From the NCBI GenBank assembly GCA_963682055.1, contig OY821750.1, positions 2,420,501 to 2,484,500 of the forward strand: a stretch of 64,000 bases of DNA, in the 5' to 3' direction. The position numbers were made by a program, and so were the translations under genes. Numbering within the stretch: position 1 is the first letter of the stretch; each line of letters starts with the position of its first letter. Source of the stretch: Primula veris. Its lineage: Eukaryota; Streptophyta; Magnoliopsida; Ericales; Primulaceae. Under the pieces are notes generated by a model. It saw only the letters and a program-made list of their open reading frames with translations. It made no database searches and had not been told where the DNA came from. Shown here piece after piece: positions 33,236 to 44,759 of the stretch.

Positions 33236-34385
33236 GCTTATCTAGAATACGGATTACACTAATAAGCCACAGATAATAATATATTAAGAGGTGTCCAAAT
33301 TTATATAAACATTAGATGTAAATTTCATGGAGAATAATTTACTAAATCTTTATTATTATGCTGGACATCATACCATGCAAAAAAATTTAAAAAATCAAAT
33401 GGTGAAAATTTGGTATATTAATTTTTTAACCTAATTGCAAGACTAAAACTTCATTAATATTGATGCATGAACACTATGGCACCATTATGCATCTAATTTG
33501 AACAAGGTGGTTTAGTGAATAATAATATCACTGAACGCATAATATCGCACCATTATGAAACAATTTGTCATGTCTTAGCAGGTGAGCATTTTTTTTTTGT
33601 TTTTTGTATCCAATGTTGCTATTTATGTTGCAAGTTAAATCGGTGTCATATTTATGTTAAGTTCTTCGTTTTTTAATCTTTCCAATTTAATAACGTAATG
33701 CAAATTTTCCATAACAAACAGTACGTTGACCAACATTTAGTATTTGATAATTCTCTACTGCAAAACGGTATGAACATGCTTTATTTTGAGATTTTTAAAA
33801 ATGTTTGGTCTATTTTGATGGGAACGCCTTAGGACATAGGAGTTTCCTGCAACTAGGTTTGACTGATATCATATATTTTGAATGCAATTAGAAGGACTAA
33901 AGGCACTGTATAGACAATCATTTACATACAGTGTTTAACATGTGATGTGGCCTTTTAGTAGGCCTACATAGGCCCTCGTTAATTTGTATATCAATGAAAT
34001 AAAGTTGACATCCTCAATTGCATCAAGAGAATTGTTATTCTAGAGTTTAAATTTCGCTTCCGCAATATCAGACGGGTGGTGTATAGGTCTGCCGGACCCT
34101 CAAAGCCAACATAACCATAGGGTAAAATATTCTATTCTATATTCCTAGGGTAAGGAGGAGGTTGAAGGAAATATTAGAAGAAAAATCCGAGTTCAAGAAA
34201 ATATTGACGATGGAATGTTTATGCTAGTAGCCAGTGAGTTACACGATAAATTACTTGGTTCTGTTGAGGACTCCTTCGACACTCCTTATCCCAAGATGTT
34301 TATCTGGATTTAGACAATGTGTGGTGTTAAAGGGTGTTAAAGGAGTCCTCGTAAATGACTAGCTAATCTCTGGAGTTACATGCTT
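33236..34385. other. AT-rich non-coding interval
   Basis: No gene recognised. The one notable structure is an inverted repeat GAGGACTCCTT / AAGGAGTCCTC at 34266-34276 and 34340-34350 with a 63-nt spacer, which would form a single hairpin. The stretch 34150-34300 can be read without stops for some distance on the + strand but resembles no family I know. Confidence 0.4.
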
Positions 34386-34390
34386 CCGTT

Positions 34391-34724
34391 AGAGAAAAAA
34401 CAAGAAATGAAAGGAAAACACAAAAGAGAAAGTATTGAATCACTCCTTTTATTTTTCAATAATCTGTAATGAATAGTACATATTGTTATATAGGCAATTC
34501 CTTTACCATTTACACACACGAGACAATATTGGGTAGTAATTGCATTTAGTATGCGTTGATTGTAATTTAAAGGCTTTCCAAAACAATATATTTCCAACCG
34601 TTAGAAGATGCTGATTTCCAAATCATATGGATTTCTAAATCAACGTGGCATATCTTCACATTTGGAAATGTTATCTTCTGGATTTGTAATTCTGCATTGA
34701 TGACTCGGATGTATATTCTTAATA
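34391..34724 (-). repeat. 3' LTR of element C (334 bp)
   Basis: Written on the + strand as AGAGAAAAAACAAG...TATTCTTAATA. On the minus strand the adjacent purine-rich tract TTTGAGGGAAGA (34725-34737) is the likely polypurine tract. Confidence 0.85.
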
Positions 34725-34842
34725 TCTTCCCTCAAATTGTGGCGCGGTCGTAGACACAATTTGTCCCAAAAAGTAACGCAATGAGGCCTTTGACATTGGT
34801 TTGGTAAATATGTCAGCAATTTGTTGAGATGTGGGGACATAG
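34725..34842 (-). pseudogene. C-terminal end of element C RNase H, cut off by element B
   Basis: The minus strand reads VPTSQQIADIFTKPM and a short tail, the end of copia RNase H. The preceding residues (…VTRY) are found at 39672 onward beyond element B, and the reading frame joins exactly across the CATAG target site. This confirms that B inserted into C. Confidence 0.88.
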
Positions 34843-35203
34843 TGTCGGGAAATCAAGTCGAGCACAAAGAAAGACAGAAGTACTTAAACCGAGCACACAC
34901 ACACTTTGATAACGGAGTTCACCCAAATTGGCTACGTCTCCGGGCCGCTACACGTGGCACTTAATATTATTATAATGAGTATTACAATCGTAATCTAGCT
35001 CAACACAAGCTATGGTTCTCTCACAACTAGAACTTTCTCACTTATAATATGTAAAAGGTACTTTGTGTAGGTGTAAATGTGTAATTAAAATACAAGATAT
35101 TGGGACATATAAATAGAACGCTTAGTGGATCATATTACAATTCCAGGCGATGTGGGATAATTAGAAAACATGTTCAAACCTTATTTGGCTCCACAACTCA
35201 ACA
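34843..35203 (-). repeat. 3' LTR of element B (361 bp)
   Basis: + strand termini TGTCGGGAAATCAAG...CAACTCAACA. Pairs with 39311-39671. Confidence 0.93.
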
Positions 35204-35329
35204 ATCTCCCACTTGGAGTCAAATGTCGAGTGCTTCAAAAGAACTCCACTTATTTCCGACCACCGAACTCACTGTACTCCACCAAGCAGAATGCTCCCAT
35301 CGGTATCTTTGTATAATAATTATTACTCA

Positions 35330-38300
35330 TCAGAGTTGCACATTTTTTTTTTCATGTAGTGGCGACCCTGAGTCTAAAGCTCGGAGTCCTACTGAGGTTG
35401 CACACAGCCTCAGTTTGTCGATTGTAACATGCTTCGTTAGCATATCGGCGGGGTTCTTAGCACCCTCAATCTTTTCTAGCGTGAAGATTCCATCTTCTAG
35501 AACGTCCCGGATAAAGTGGTAACGAATCTGTATGTGCTTTGTGCGTGAATGGAATACAGGATTCTTAACTAGCTGAACTGCACTTTGACTATCACAGTGC
35601 AGAACTCCCTTGTCTGTTTTCTGACCGAGCTCCTTTAAGAAACCTTGCAACCAAATCATCTTTTTGCTTGCTTCCGTCACCGCGACGTACTCAGCCTCTG
35701 TGGTCGACAATGCTACAATCTTTTGTAACTTAGATGTCCAACTCACAGCAGTACCACCGTAGGTACAAACACATCCCGTTGTGCTCTTTCGGCTGTCCAG
35801 ATCACCGGCCATGTCAGCATCCACATAGCCGTGTAGGCCTTCCGAGGTCTTTCGGAAACATAATGCCGAACTCTCTGTACCCGAGAGATATCTCAATATC
35901 CACTTCACCGCTTCCCAATGGTGCTTTCCTGGGTTACTCATGTAACGACTGACAACTCCCACTGCATGGGTAATGTCCGGTCTTGTACACACCATAGCGT
36001 ACATCAAGCTACCAATTGCTGAAGCGTAGGGTATGTTCGACATACGATCCTTTCCTTCCTCGTCTGAGGGTGATTGTTTTTTCGACAAGCTAAAGTGTCC
36101 GGCTAGCGGTGAGCCTACAGTTTTGGCATCACTCATGCTAAACCGTGCTAACACTTTCTTCACATATTCGGCTTGCGACAGAAATAAGGACCCATCCCTT
36201 CCTCGGGAAATCCTCATACCGAGGATCTGATTTGTGGCACCCAAATCTTTCATCTCAAACTGTTTCGCCAACTGTTGCTTGACCTTGTTAATCTCAACAA
36301 GGCTCGACCCGGCGAGCAACATGTCATCTACATACAAAAGTAGTATGACGTATGAAGAGTTCGCAAATCTCTTCATGAAACAGCAGTGATCGCTATCACT
36401 TCTTTCAAACCCGGTATCCACCATGAAACTGTCAAACTTCTTATACCGCTGCCGTGGTGCTTGTTTTAGCCCGTACAAGCTCTTCTTCAGTTTGCAGACC
36501 AGTTTCTCTTTTCCCTTTTCGGCAAACCCTTCAGGTTGGAGTATGTAAATTTCTTCTTCTAGATCTCCATGGAGAAATGAAATTTTCACATCTAACTGCT
36601 CAAGATGAAGATTCGCATTTACAATAATGCTCAACAATAGCCGAATAGTCGTCAACTTTACGACTGGTGAAAAGATCTCGGTGTAGTCAATTCCTACCTT
36701 TTGCTGGAACCCTTTGACTACTAATCATGCCTTATACCGTTTTGAGCCATCTTGTTCCTTCTTTAGTCGGAACACCCATTTGTTGCTCAGTGCCCTTTTC
36801 TCTTTGGGCAGTTCGGCTAACTGCCAAGTCACATTCTTCTCAAGTGACTTCATCTCATCCTTAATTGCGAGCTCCCACTTGCTAGAGTCTTTCAGCTCCA
36901 GAGCTTCTTCTCTACTTTTGGGCTCGCCTGCATCACTGAGCAATATGTAATGCAGGGAAGGAGAGTAACGGGCAGGAGGTCTCCTCTCACGATGACCTTG
37001 GCCCAATTCAGGTCGGGGAGTTTGGGGCTGCTCCTTGTCCTCTTCAGCATCTGCTGGAGGGTTGTCGAGCACCACTGGCTCATCTTCAGTGTCATTTTCC
37101 AACTCCATTCTTGGAAACGTATTCATGTCGACCATACCACTTTCCTCGGACGGGAGCGCATCTTCTTCCACCGCCACATTTTGTCGATCTTTGTACAAAA
37201 TGCTTTCGTTGTAGATGACATCCTTACTGCGAATGATCCTTTTATTTGACCATCCCAAAAGCGATATCCGAACTCAGCTCCACCGTACCCCATAAAGTAA
37301 CACACTTTGGATTTCGAGTCAAGCTTGGTTCGATCATTTATATCAACATGGATATATGACAGACAACCAAACACTCGCAAGTGTTCATAAGAGATAGACT
37401 TTCCTATCCACTCTTCTTCGGGAATTCTCCTCTCTATTGGCACTGAGGGTCCGCGGTTAATGAGGTAAACCGCCGTGCTTACTGCATGTGCCCACAAGGT
37501 TTTGGGCAACCCACTTTGCAGTCTCATACTCCTAGCACACTCATTGATTGTTCGGTTCATTCGCTCGGCCATGCCATTTTGCTGTGGCATTCTTCAGATG
37601 GTCTTCTCCATTCGAATGCCTCTTTGAGCACAAAACTCTACGAACTTCGCATCAATGTACTCTCCGCCGTTATCGGACCTCAAACATTTGAGTTTATTCC
37701 CGGTCTCTAGTTCGACCATGGCCTTCCATTTTGAACTTTCTTAAACACCTCAGACTTGTGTTTCAAGAAGTAGACCCATGTTTTCCATGTCGAATCATCG
37801 ATTAAGGTCACATAGTACTGAGATCCTCCAAGTGAGGTTACCGTAGATGGTCCCCTTACGTCTGAGTGGACCAGTGCTAGCTTCTTATCCTTGGGAGCTT
37901 TTCCACCTTTTCGGAAGCTCACTTTCTTCTGCTTCCCGAAGATACAACCTTCGCACATGTCGAGGTTGACAGACTTCAAGCCTACAAGTTTACTGTCCTT
38001 CGCTAACACCTTCATCCCCTTCTCACTCATGTGACCCAACCGTCGATACCACAATTCCGAGCAGTTTTGGACACAGCTGCCGCAATTCTACGCTCCTTAT
38101 CGGTCATGTACAGTATACCGACCTTACTCCCTCAGGCTTTCACCATCAAGTTGACCTACTGAGATCAGATTCTTGGTCAACCTCGGAACATGCCTCACTT
38201 TCGTTAGCTTGTATACCGACCCGTTTGGAATGCGAATTTTCACATCGGCCATTCCAACAACATCCAACGCTTCTCCGTCAGCTAGATACACTTTACCGAA

Positions 38301-39253
38301 ATTACCTGCAATGTAATTTTCGAGTAAATCCTTCTGAGCGGTCGTGTGAAATGATGCCCCAGAGTCTAGAATCCATGAATCTATATCTCTCTGTATGGCA
38401 AACATTAAACAGTCACCCGAATCCTCGTCGCTCGCAACATTAGCCACGTGATCACGGCCGGTACCCTTCTTCGGCTGCTTGCACTCATGACTGAAGTGCC
38501 CCATACCCTGACAGTTATAGCATCGAAGATTCTTCTTACTTTGATCGCTATCTTTGCCTCATCGGCTATGCCCTCTTCTACCTCGGGTTGCGAACGTCCT
38601 CTAATGTCCCATACCCTGGCCTTACCCCGGTCTCTTAAACCCACGTTCAAGACTGCTCCATCGTTTGAGCATTCACTCATGTCTAATCTCCTGAGTTCCT
38701 CAACGAGTATTTGATCTCGGATGCCATTGTAAGTTAGTTTCTCCTTTCCAATTGAGTTTCTCACAGCAGCTCGCATGAATTCTCAATTGTTCGGTAAAGA
38801 TGCTAGCAGTATAAGGGCTCTCACTTCGTCTTCAAAAGTTATCTCCACAGCATCCAACTGATTTACAGTGTCGATGAACTTGTTCACGTGACTCGCGACA
38901 GGTGTCCCCTCAGCCATGCGTAGGTTGAACAACTTACGCATGAGATTTACCTTGTTGTTTGCGGATGATTTCTCATACATGTCGGTGAGGATCTTCATCA
39001 TCCCCATCATCGTCATCTCTCTTGCGACGTTATGTGCTACACTCTTATATAGTGTTAGGCGGATCACTCCCAACACTTGTCGGTCTAAGAGTTTTCATGC
39101 TTCCTCGGTGGTCGTGGTCGGCCTTTCCTCAAGGAGAAGTGGCTGATGCATCTTCCTCCCGTAGAGGTAGTCCTCTATTTGCATTCTCCAGAATGAGAAG
39201 TCCTTCCCGTCGAACTTCTCGATCTCGTGCGCGACTCTGTCTTCTTTTGCCAT
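35330..39253 (-). pseudogene. Element B gag-pol, broken
   Basis: From the ATG at 39251-39253 on the minus strand: gag (LDRQVLGVIRLTL, RMAEGTPVASHVNKFIDTVN), CCHC knuckle (about 38490-38530), protease ILDSGASFHTT (about 38360), integrase HSDV / NGMAERMNR, then RT and RNase H in one long open frame of 441 codons (35330-36655) with YVDDMLLAGS, DADMAGDLDSRKSTTGC and NPADMLTK. Breaks: a stop after SLPNN in gag (Trp in A), a stop before RMPQQNG in integrase (Arg in A), a stop after SKRYKA at the RT start (Arg in A), and a deletion of about 60 bp near 38144 relative to A. The CGA-to-TGA and TGG-to-TGA pattern fits cytosine deamination. Confidence 0.88.
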
Positions 39254-39296
39254 TGATCTTCCTCTCGATCTTCGACCTTAGTTCTGCAAACCTCGG

Positions 39297-39308
39297 GCTC
39301 TGATACCA
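39297..39308 (-). other. Primer binding site of element B
   Basis: TGGTATCAGAGC on the minus strand, 2 nt from the 5' LTR; identical to element A. Confidence 0.92.
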
Positions 39309-39310
39309 CT

Positions 39311-39671
39311 TGTCGGGAAATCAAGTCGAGCACAAAGAAAGATAGAAGTACTTAAACCGAGCACACACACACTTTGATAACGGAGTTAACCCAAATTGGC
39401 TACGTCTCCGGGCCGCTATACGTGGCACTTAATATTATTATAATGAGGATTACAATCGTAATCTAGCTCAACACAAGCTATAGTTCTCTCGCAACTAGAA
39501 CTCTCTCACTTATAATATGTAAAAGGTACTTTGTGTAGGTGTAAAGGTGTAATTAAAATACAAGATATTGGGGCATATAAATAGAACCCTTAGTGGGTCA
39601 TATTACAATTTCAGGCGATGTGGGATAATTAGAAAACATGTCCAAAGCTCATTTGGCTCCACAACTCAACA
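39311..39671 (-). repeat. 5' LTR of element B (361 bp)
   Basis: Same termini as 34843-35203, followed directly by the CATAG duplication. Confidence 0.93.
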
Positions 39672-39676
39672 CATAG

Positions 39677-42600
39677 CGGGTAACAAGGTGGTCAAGCGCA
39701 ACGCGTTCTCGAACAAAGTGATAGTCCAACTCAATGTGTTTGCTACGTGCGTGGAAAACTGGATTAATCGTCATGTGAAGAGCACTCAAATTATCACAAA
39801 ACAACACAAGAGTGGATGAGAGTGGAACACGAAGGTCACGAAGTATGTATGTTAACCATGTAATTTCAGTTGTGGTACATGCTATAGATCGGTATCCTGC
39901 CTTGGTGCTTGAGCGGGATACAATCGGTTGTTTTTTTGCACACCAAGAGATCAAGTTTTGGCCGAGAAATGTACAATAGCCTATTGTGGTTCTTCGAGTT
40001 GTCGGATACCCAACCCAATCTGCATCTGAAAAGGTACAAAGATCAAGTGTAGTGTGGGAAGTGAAATTAAGACCAAGATGGATGGTGCCTTTGATATACC
40101 GTAAAATGCGACGAACCAATTTTAAATGAGTGAGTGTAGGAGCATGCATAAATTGTGAGACAAAATTTACACTAAAAGAAATGTCAGGACGAGTTAGAGT
40201 TAAGTATTGTAGTGCCCCGACAATTCCCCGAAATTCACTTGGGTCTTCTAACAAAGTGTTGTTGGAAAGTGCATTGAGTTTTGGCTCCAGTGGTGTATTT
40301 ATAGGTTTACAATCAAGCATTTTTACTTTTTCAAGAATTGTGTATGCATAGTGAGTTTGAGAAAGATGTAAACCGGTTGGCGTAGGAGAAATTTCTATGC
40401 CTAAAAAATGATGAATAGGGCCTAAATCTTTCATTGCAAATTCAGTGCTCAAAATTTGTATAAAATGTTCAACTTCATGTGAATTAGAGCCCGTAAGTAA
40501 CATATCATCAACATATAAAAGTAAAACAACTGTACCTTGAGACGAATGGCGAATGAACAAGGAAGGATCAGCTAAGCTACAAGAAAAATCATGAGTACGC
40601 AAAAAAATACTAAAGCGATCAAACCATGCTTGTGGGGCTTGTTTGAGTCTATAAAGAGCACGTTGTAGCTTGCATACATGAGTAGAATTTTGCGCATCAA
40701 GCATTCCGGAGGGTTGCTCCATATAAATATCCTCCGTAATATGACCATGTAGGAAAGCATTTTTAACATCAAGTTGTCAAATGCCCCATCGTCTTACAAG
40801 AGCAAGACTAAGAACAATTCGAATGGTACCTGGTCTAATAACAGGAGAAATAGTTTCATTAAAATCCACACCATCAACTTGATGATATCCCTTTGCTACA
40901 AGATGAGCCTTAAGACGATTAAGAGTGCCATCAAAATTTAATTTAGTCTTAAATACCCATTTCGAACCGATCACATGCATATGTGGTTTACGCGGAACAA
41001 GAGTCCATGTGTGATTATGATAGAGTGCACCAAGTTCTTCTTTCATGGCGTTACGCCATCCTTCGTGCTTGAGGGCAGTACAGACAGTAAGGGTCTCATG
41101 TGGAATGGAATGAGTGTGGACTACTAACCCATATTTTGGATTGGGCTTAATAATTCCGATCCGAGAACGCGTAGTCATTGAGTGGTGTGGGGTGGACAAG
41201 GATATCATAGGGTCCGAAGGTTGTAAAGAAGAAGGCAAAGGATCTGAAGAACCTAAGGAATCGTTAGAAGGGAGAGATGATGAAACTTCTGTATGAGTAT
41301 CGCTAGGAATAGGATCAGGTTGTGTAGTTGTTACATAAGAATCTATATGCATATCACTAGGAATAAGATCAGCTTGTGTAGTAATCACATTAGAATCTGG
41401 GGCAACATGTGTGTTGTCTGATGGAGACGATTGTGTATCTATGAGAGAGTTGTAATTTTGAAGATTAGGCAGCGGAATATGAAAGGTATCATCGTCGGAT
41501 GTGTCTGCGCTAAATTCCATGTCAGTAACATTTATAGTAAGACAATTGTTAAATATACTTAGAAGTTCCTGATTTGAATTATTAGACTTAGATGTTTGGC
41601 GAAAAGGGAAAGAAATTTCATCAAACACCACGTGACGGAAAATAATTGTCTTACGATTTGATGGGTGAAAACATTTATACCCTTTATATTGGTCATTATA
41701 CCTAATAAAAACACACTCTACTGTTTTGGGGTCAAATTTATTTTTTCGGGTATCCCAAGTATAAGGAAAACATTTAGAACCAAAAATTTGTAGCGATGAG
41801 TAATTTGGGGAAGTACCATGTAATTTTAAATAGGGCGTATCAAAATTCAAACATGAAGACGGAAGACGGTTAAATAAATATATGGCTGTAGAAAAAGCTT
41901 CAACCCATAAGTACAATGGAGCTCCACAATGAAATAACATAGTTAAAACTAATTCGCGAATGATACGGTGACGCCGTTTGACCATACCTGTTTGTTCCGG
42001 TGTATGTGGGCAAGAAATGAGATGAAGAATACCCTGTGCTAAGAAATAAGAACCAAGTTTATTGTTTATAAACTCACCTCCACCATCTGAATGGAAACTT
42101 TTGATCTTTTTATTAAATTGTCTAGCAACATATTTTTCAAAACAAAAATAAATATTAACAAAATCTGATTTTCTTTTAAGAGGAACAAGCCATGTAAAAT
42201 GGGAAAAATCATCAACAAAACATGCATAATATCGAAAAAGACCAAGTGAAGTTACAGGAGTCGGACCCCACAAGTCGCAATGAACTTTATCAAAAATTTC
42301 TAAACTAGAAGATGTAGAATTATAAAACGGAAATTTACTCAACTTTCCTAACTGACAACTATCACAAAAAGATGGTAATTTATTTGATCCTTTCACTTCA
42401 ATATGACCCTTATTTTTAAGCCGTTGCAGAGATGATGTTTGTGGATGTCCTAGTCGTTGATGCCATATGTCCGCGGTACCAGATTTATAATGGTTAGCGA
42501 AATGCAGTTCTTGTGGATTGGAAATGACATAGAGGTTACCCTTGCGTATACCCGTCATCACTATTCGACCTGTTTCCCTTTCCTTCACACACAAACCTTT

Positions 42601-43904
42601 GTTATAAAATTCACAATTTAATGAAAATTCATTGGTTAGTTCGCTAACAGACAATAAATATTTAGCTAATTGAGGAACTAATAGAATATTTCTCAAAGTG
42701 AGGACCTCAGATTTATACTTAATACATGTATCTCCAATAGCTTGAATGGCTAAGGATGTGCCATCCCCTATTTGAACATAATCAGTACGAAGAAATTTTC
42801 TTAATTCTTTTAAAATACCTGCATTACCTGTCATGTGATTCGATGCTCCCGTGTCGGTAATCCATTCAGGTTCTAAAACCGAAGTATCAAGAGCAAGTGC
42901 AGCAAGTGCTTGTGAAATCTTATCATGATTTGTGTGCGCTTTGGGAATATACCAACAGATTTTGGCTATGTGACCAGGGGTATCGCAAAACTGACACTTT
43001 TCATCTCTATATTTTTCACGTTCAGTAGGAGTCATACGCCTTTGTCCATGTGGAGGCGGACGACGGGCTGTAACATTTGCATTTAGTTGTTTTGGTGAAA
43101 ATTAAGTTGGTGGTTGACTTTATGGATAGGTCGAGAGTGCAACGATGTATTGGAGTTGTGAAAGTTGTGAGGTTGAAAACCCCGCCCACTGGAGTTGAAT
43201 TGATTTTTGCGAGATGGTTATTCCGAAGAATTTTGCGTCCGGCCAAAGAACGCCACATGTGGCGTAGAGTTGAGGTTGAACAACGATTGTCTTTGTTCGT
43301 ATCCTTGGAGTAGAGATACAAGTTCGGAGTAGCTAGGAGTTGGGGGTTTTAACATTGTCGTAGTAAAGGACTCATATTTGGGTCCAAGACTTGTCAAAAG
43401 CGCAAATATTTTTTCTTTTTCAGGAATTGGACTTCCAAGAGCTGCAAGACTGTCACATATTCTCTTCAATTCACTGAGGTGCTTTTCGATAGTTGTATCT
43501 TCATTTTTATGAAGATATGTAATTTCTTGTCGTAAAGTAAACTCGCGCCCTTGGGAGATTTGGGCATAGGATTTTTGGAGGGCGTCCCAAACTTTATGGG
43601 CCGTATCTAATCCAATTACCAATCCAAGAGCTTCTTCGGTCAGTGTTCCGATAATCCATCCATGGAGAAGACGGTCAGAGTTACGCCAAGTGATATAATC
43701 TTTTGTGATAACTTTTGTGGGATTTTCATCTGTAGGAGTTGTGTATATTTCTGGTACTTTGCTTTCACCGGTAAGGTGATCAACAAGTTCTTGGCTTTCG
43801 GCAAGTGCCATTGCTTGCTCACGCCATAGTGGATAGTTGTTGTGTTTGAGTTTTATGGAGATGAAGTTACTGACATTGAAAGAAAGTTGTGCCATTGTTG
43901 TCAA
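39677..43904 (-). pseudogene. Element C gag-pol, broken
   Basis: On the minus strand, gag starts at 43904 (MTTMAQLSFNVSNFISIKL) with LTEEALGLVIGLDTAHKVWD, a UBN2-type gag. The long frame 40777-43035 (752 codons) holds CCHC (CQFCDTPGHIAKIC), protease WITDTGASNHMTG, integrase zinc residues (WHQRLGHPQ ... FCDSCQLGK), catalytic HCDLWGP and HSDGGGEF, and a GAG-pre-integrase region. RT and RNase H continue at 39677-40722 with LLLYVDDMLLTGSN and SDADWVGYPTTRRTT. Gag and pol are out of frame near 43035-43218, and a TGA stands before QLDVKNAFLHG at about 40775. The position of the third integrase catalytic residue reads K (TGMVKRRHR) instead of E. Confidence 0.87.
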
Positions 43905-43922
43905 GTATTACCACTCACGCGG

Positions 43923-43934
43923 CTCTGTATACCA
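43923..43934 (-). other. Primer binding site of element C
   Basis: On the minus strand TGGTATACAGAG, directly against the LTR. It resembles the Met-tRNA site TGGTATCAGAG with one extra A. Confidence 0.75.
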
Positions 43935-44291
43935 AGAGAAAAAACAAAAAATGAAAGAAAAACACAAAAGAGAAAGTATTGAATTACTCCTTTTATTTTT
44001 CAATAATCTGTAATGAATAGTACATATTGTTATATAGGCAATTCCTTTACCATTTACACACACGATCCTTTACCATTTACACACACGAGACAATATTGGG
44101 TAGTAATTGCATTTAGTATGTGTTGATTGTAATTTAAAGGCTTTCCAAAACAATATATTTCCAACCGTTAGAAGATGCTGATTTCCAAATCATATGGATT
44201 TCTAAATCAACGTGGCATATCTTCACATTTGGAAATGGTATCTTCTTGATTTGTAATTCTGCATTGATGACTCGGATGTATATTCTTAATA
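43935..44291 (-). repeat. 5' LTR of element C (357 bp)
   Basis: Same ends as 34391-34724. It is 23 bp longer because CCTTTACCATTTACACACACGA-like sequence occurs twice in tandem (about 44044-44090). Confidence 0.85.
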
Positions 44292-44759
44292 CCGTTTACT
44301 GCTTGAAGCAGGAGTATTGACATGATTTGAGCAATATCACATAATTGGAATATATTTAGAATAAATAAAGTGATATTTGGGGATAAATGAGAGTGATATG
44401 GGACTAAATGAAGGCAATGTATTAGCAATTTTTTAAATCAAAAACGTACTTTTAGTTGTCAGTAGATCCAGATTAAATTTATTAAGTTAAAACACTTTCC
44501 GTTTCAAGTTTTTATGTGTAATTTCTAATGTTGTTCATTCAGTACAGAATGAGATCCGAGAGATGCAAAAAGAAGATTAAGGGATACATTACAACCAACA
44601 AACGTACACGGTATGCAAGAAAAAGAATAAGAGTGTTTGGTGGCCGTCTATTGGAGTTGCCTTTATCTCTGGTGTACGAGATACTTTCACAGAGGGTGAT
44701 TGTTATTCATTTGCATGTGTGTTTGCAAAACATTTATCAAGTTTTTCACAGAGGGTGAT

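Larger units (their letters stand above)
34843..39671 (-). mobile_element. Ty1/copia element B (Tnt1-like), nested in element C, TSD CATAG
   Basis: Minus-strand copia element, 4829 bp, with 361-bp LTRs (34843-35203 and 39311-39671), TSD CATAG (34838-34842 and 39672-39676), polypurine tract at 35204-35216 and a Met-tRNA primer binding site at 39297-39308. It is a close relative of element A (same gene order and similar LTRs) and preserves the empty target of the solo LTR found in A. By eye the LTRs differ at about 15 of 361 positions, more than those of the host element C. Nonsense codons and a small deletion make it inactive. Confidence 0.93.
34391..44291 (-). mobile_element. Ty1/copia element C (Ale/Retrofit-like), full length, TSD CCGTT
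   Basis: A minus-strand copia element bounded by LTRs 34391-34724 and 43935-44291 and an exact TSD CCGTT (34386-34390 and 44292-44296). Removing nested element B (4829 bp plus 5 bp TSD) gives 5067 bp, a normal copia size. Gag, CCHC, protease, integrase, RT and RNase H are all recognisable. The LTRs differ at only six positions by eye plus a 23-bp tandem duplication in the right LTR. Its termini are unusual: both LTRs read TATTAAG...TCTCT on the minus strand instead of TG...CA. Frame breaks and one premature stop make it inactive. Confidence 0.9.

Noticed and set aside
34150..34310. Stop-free + strand stretch that might be an exon
   Set aside because: No start, splice sites or recognisable protein family; too short to support.
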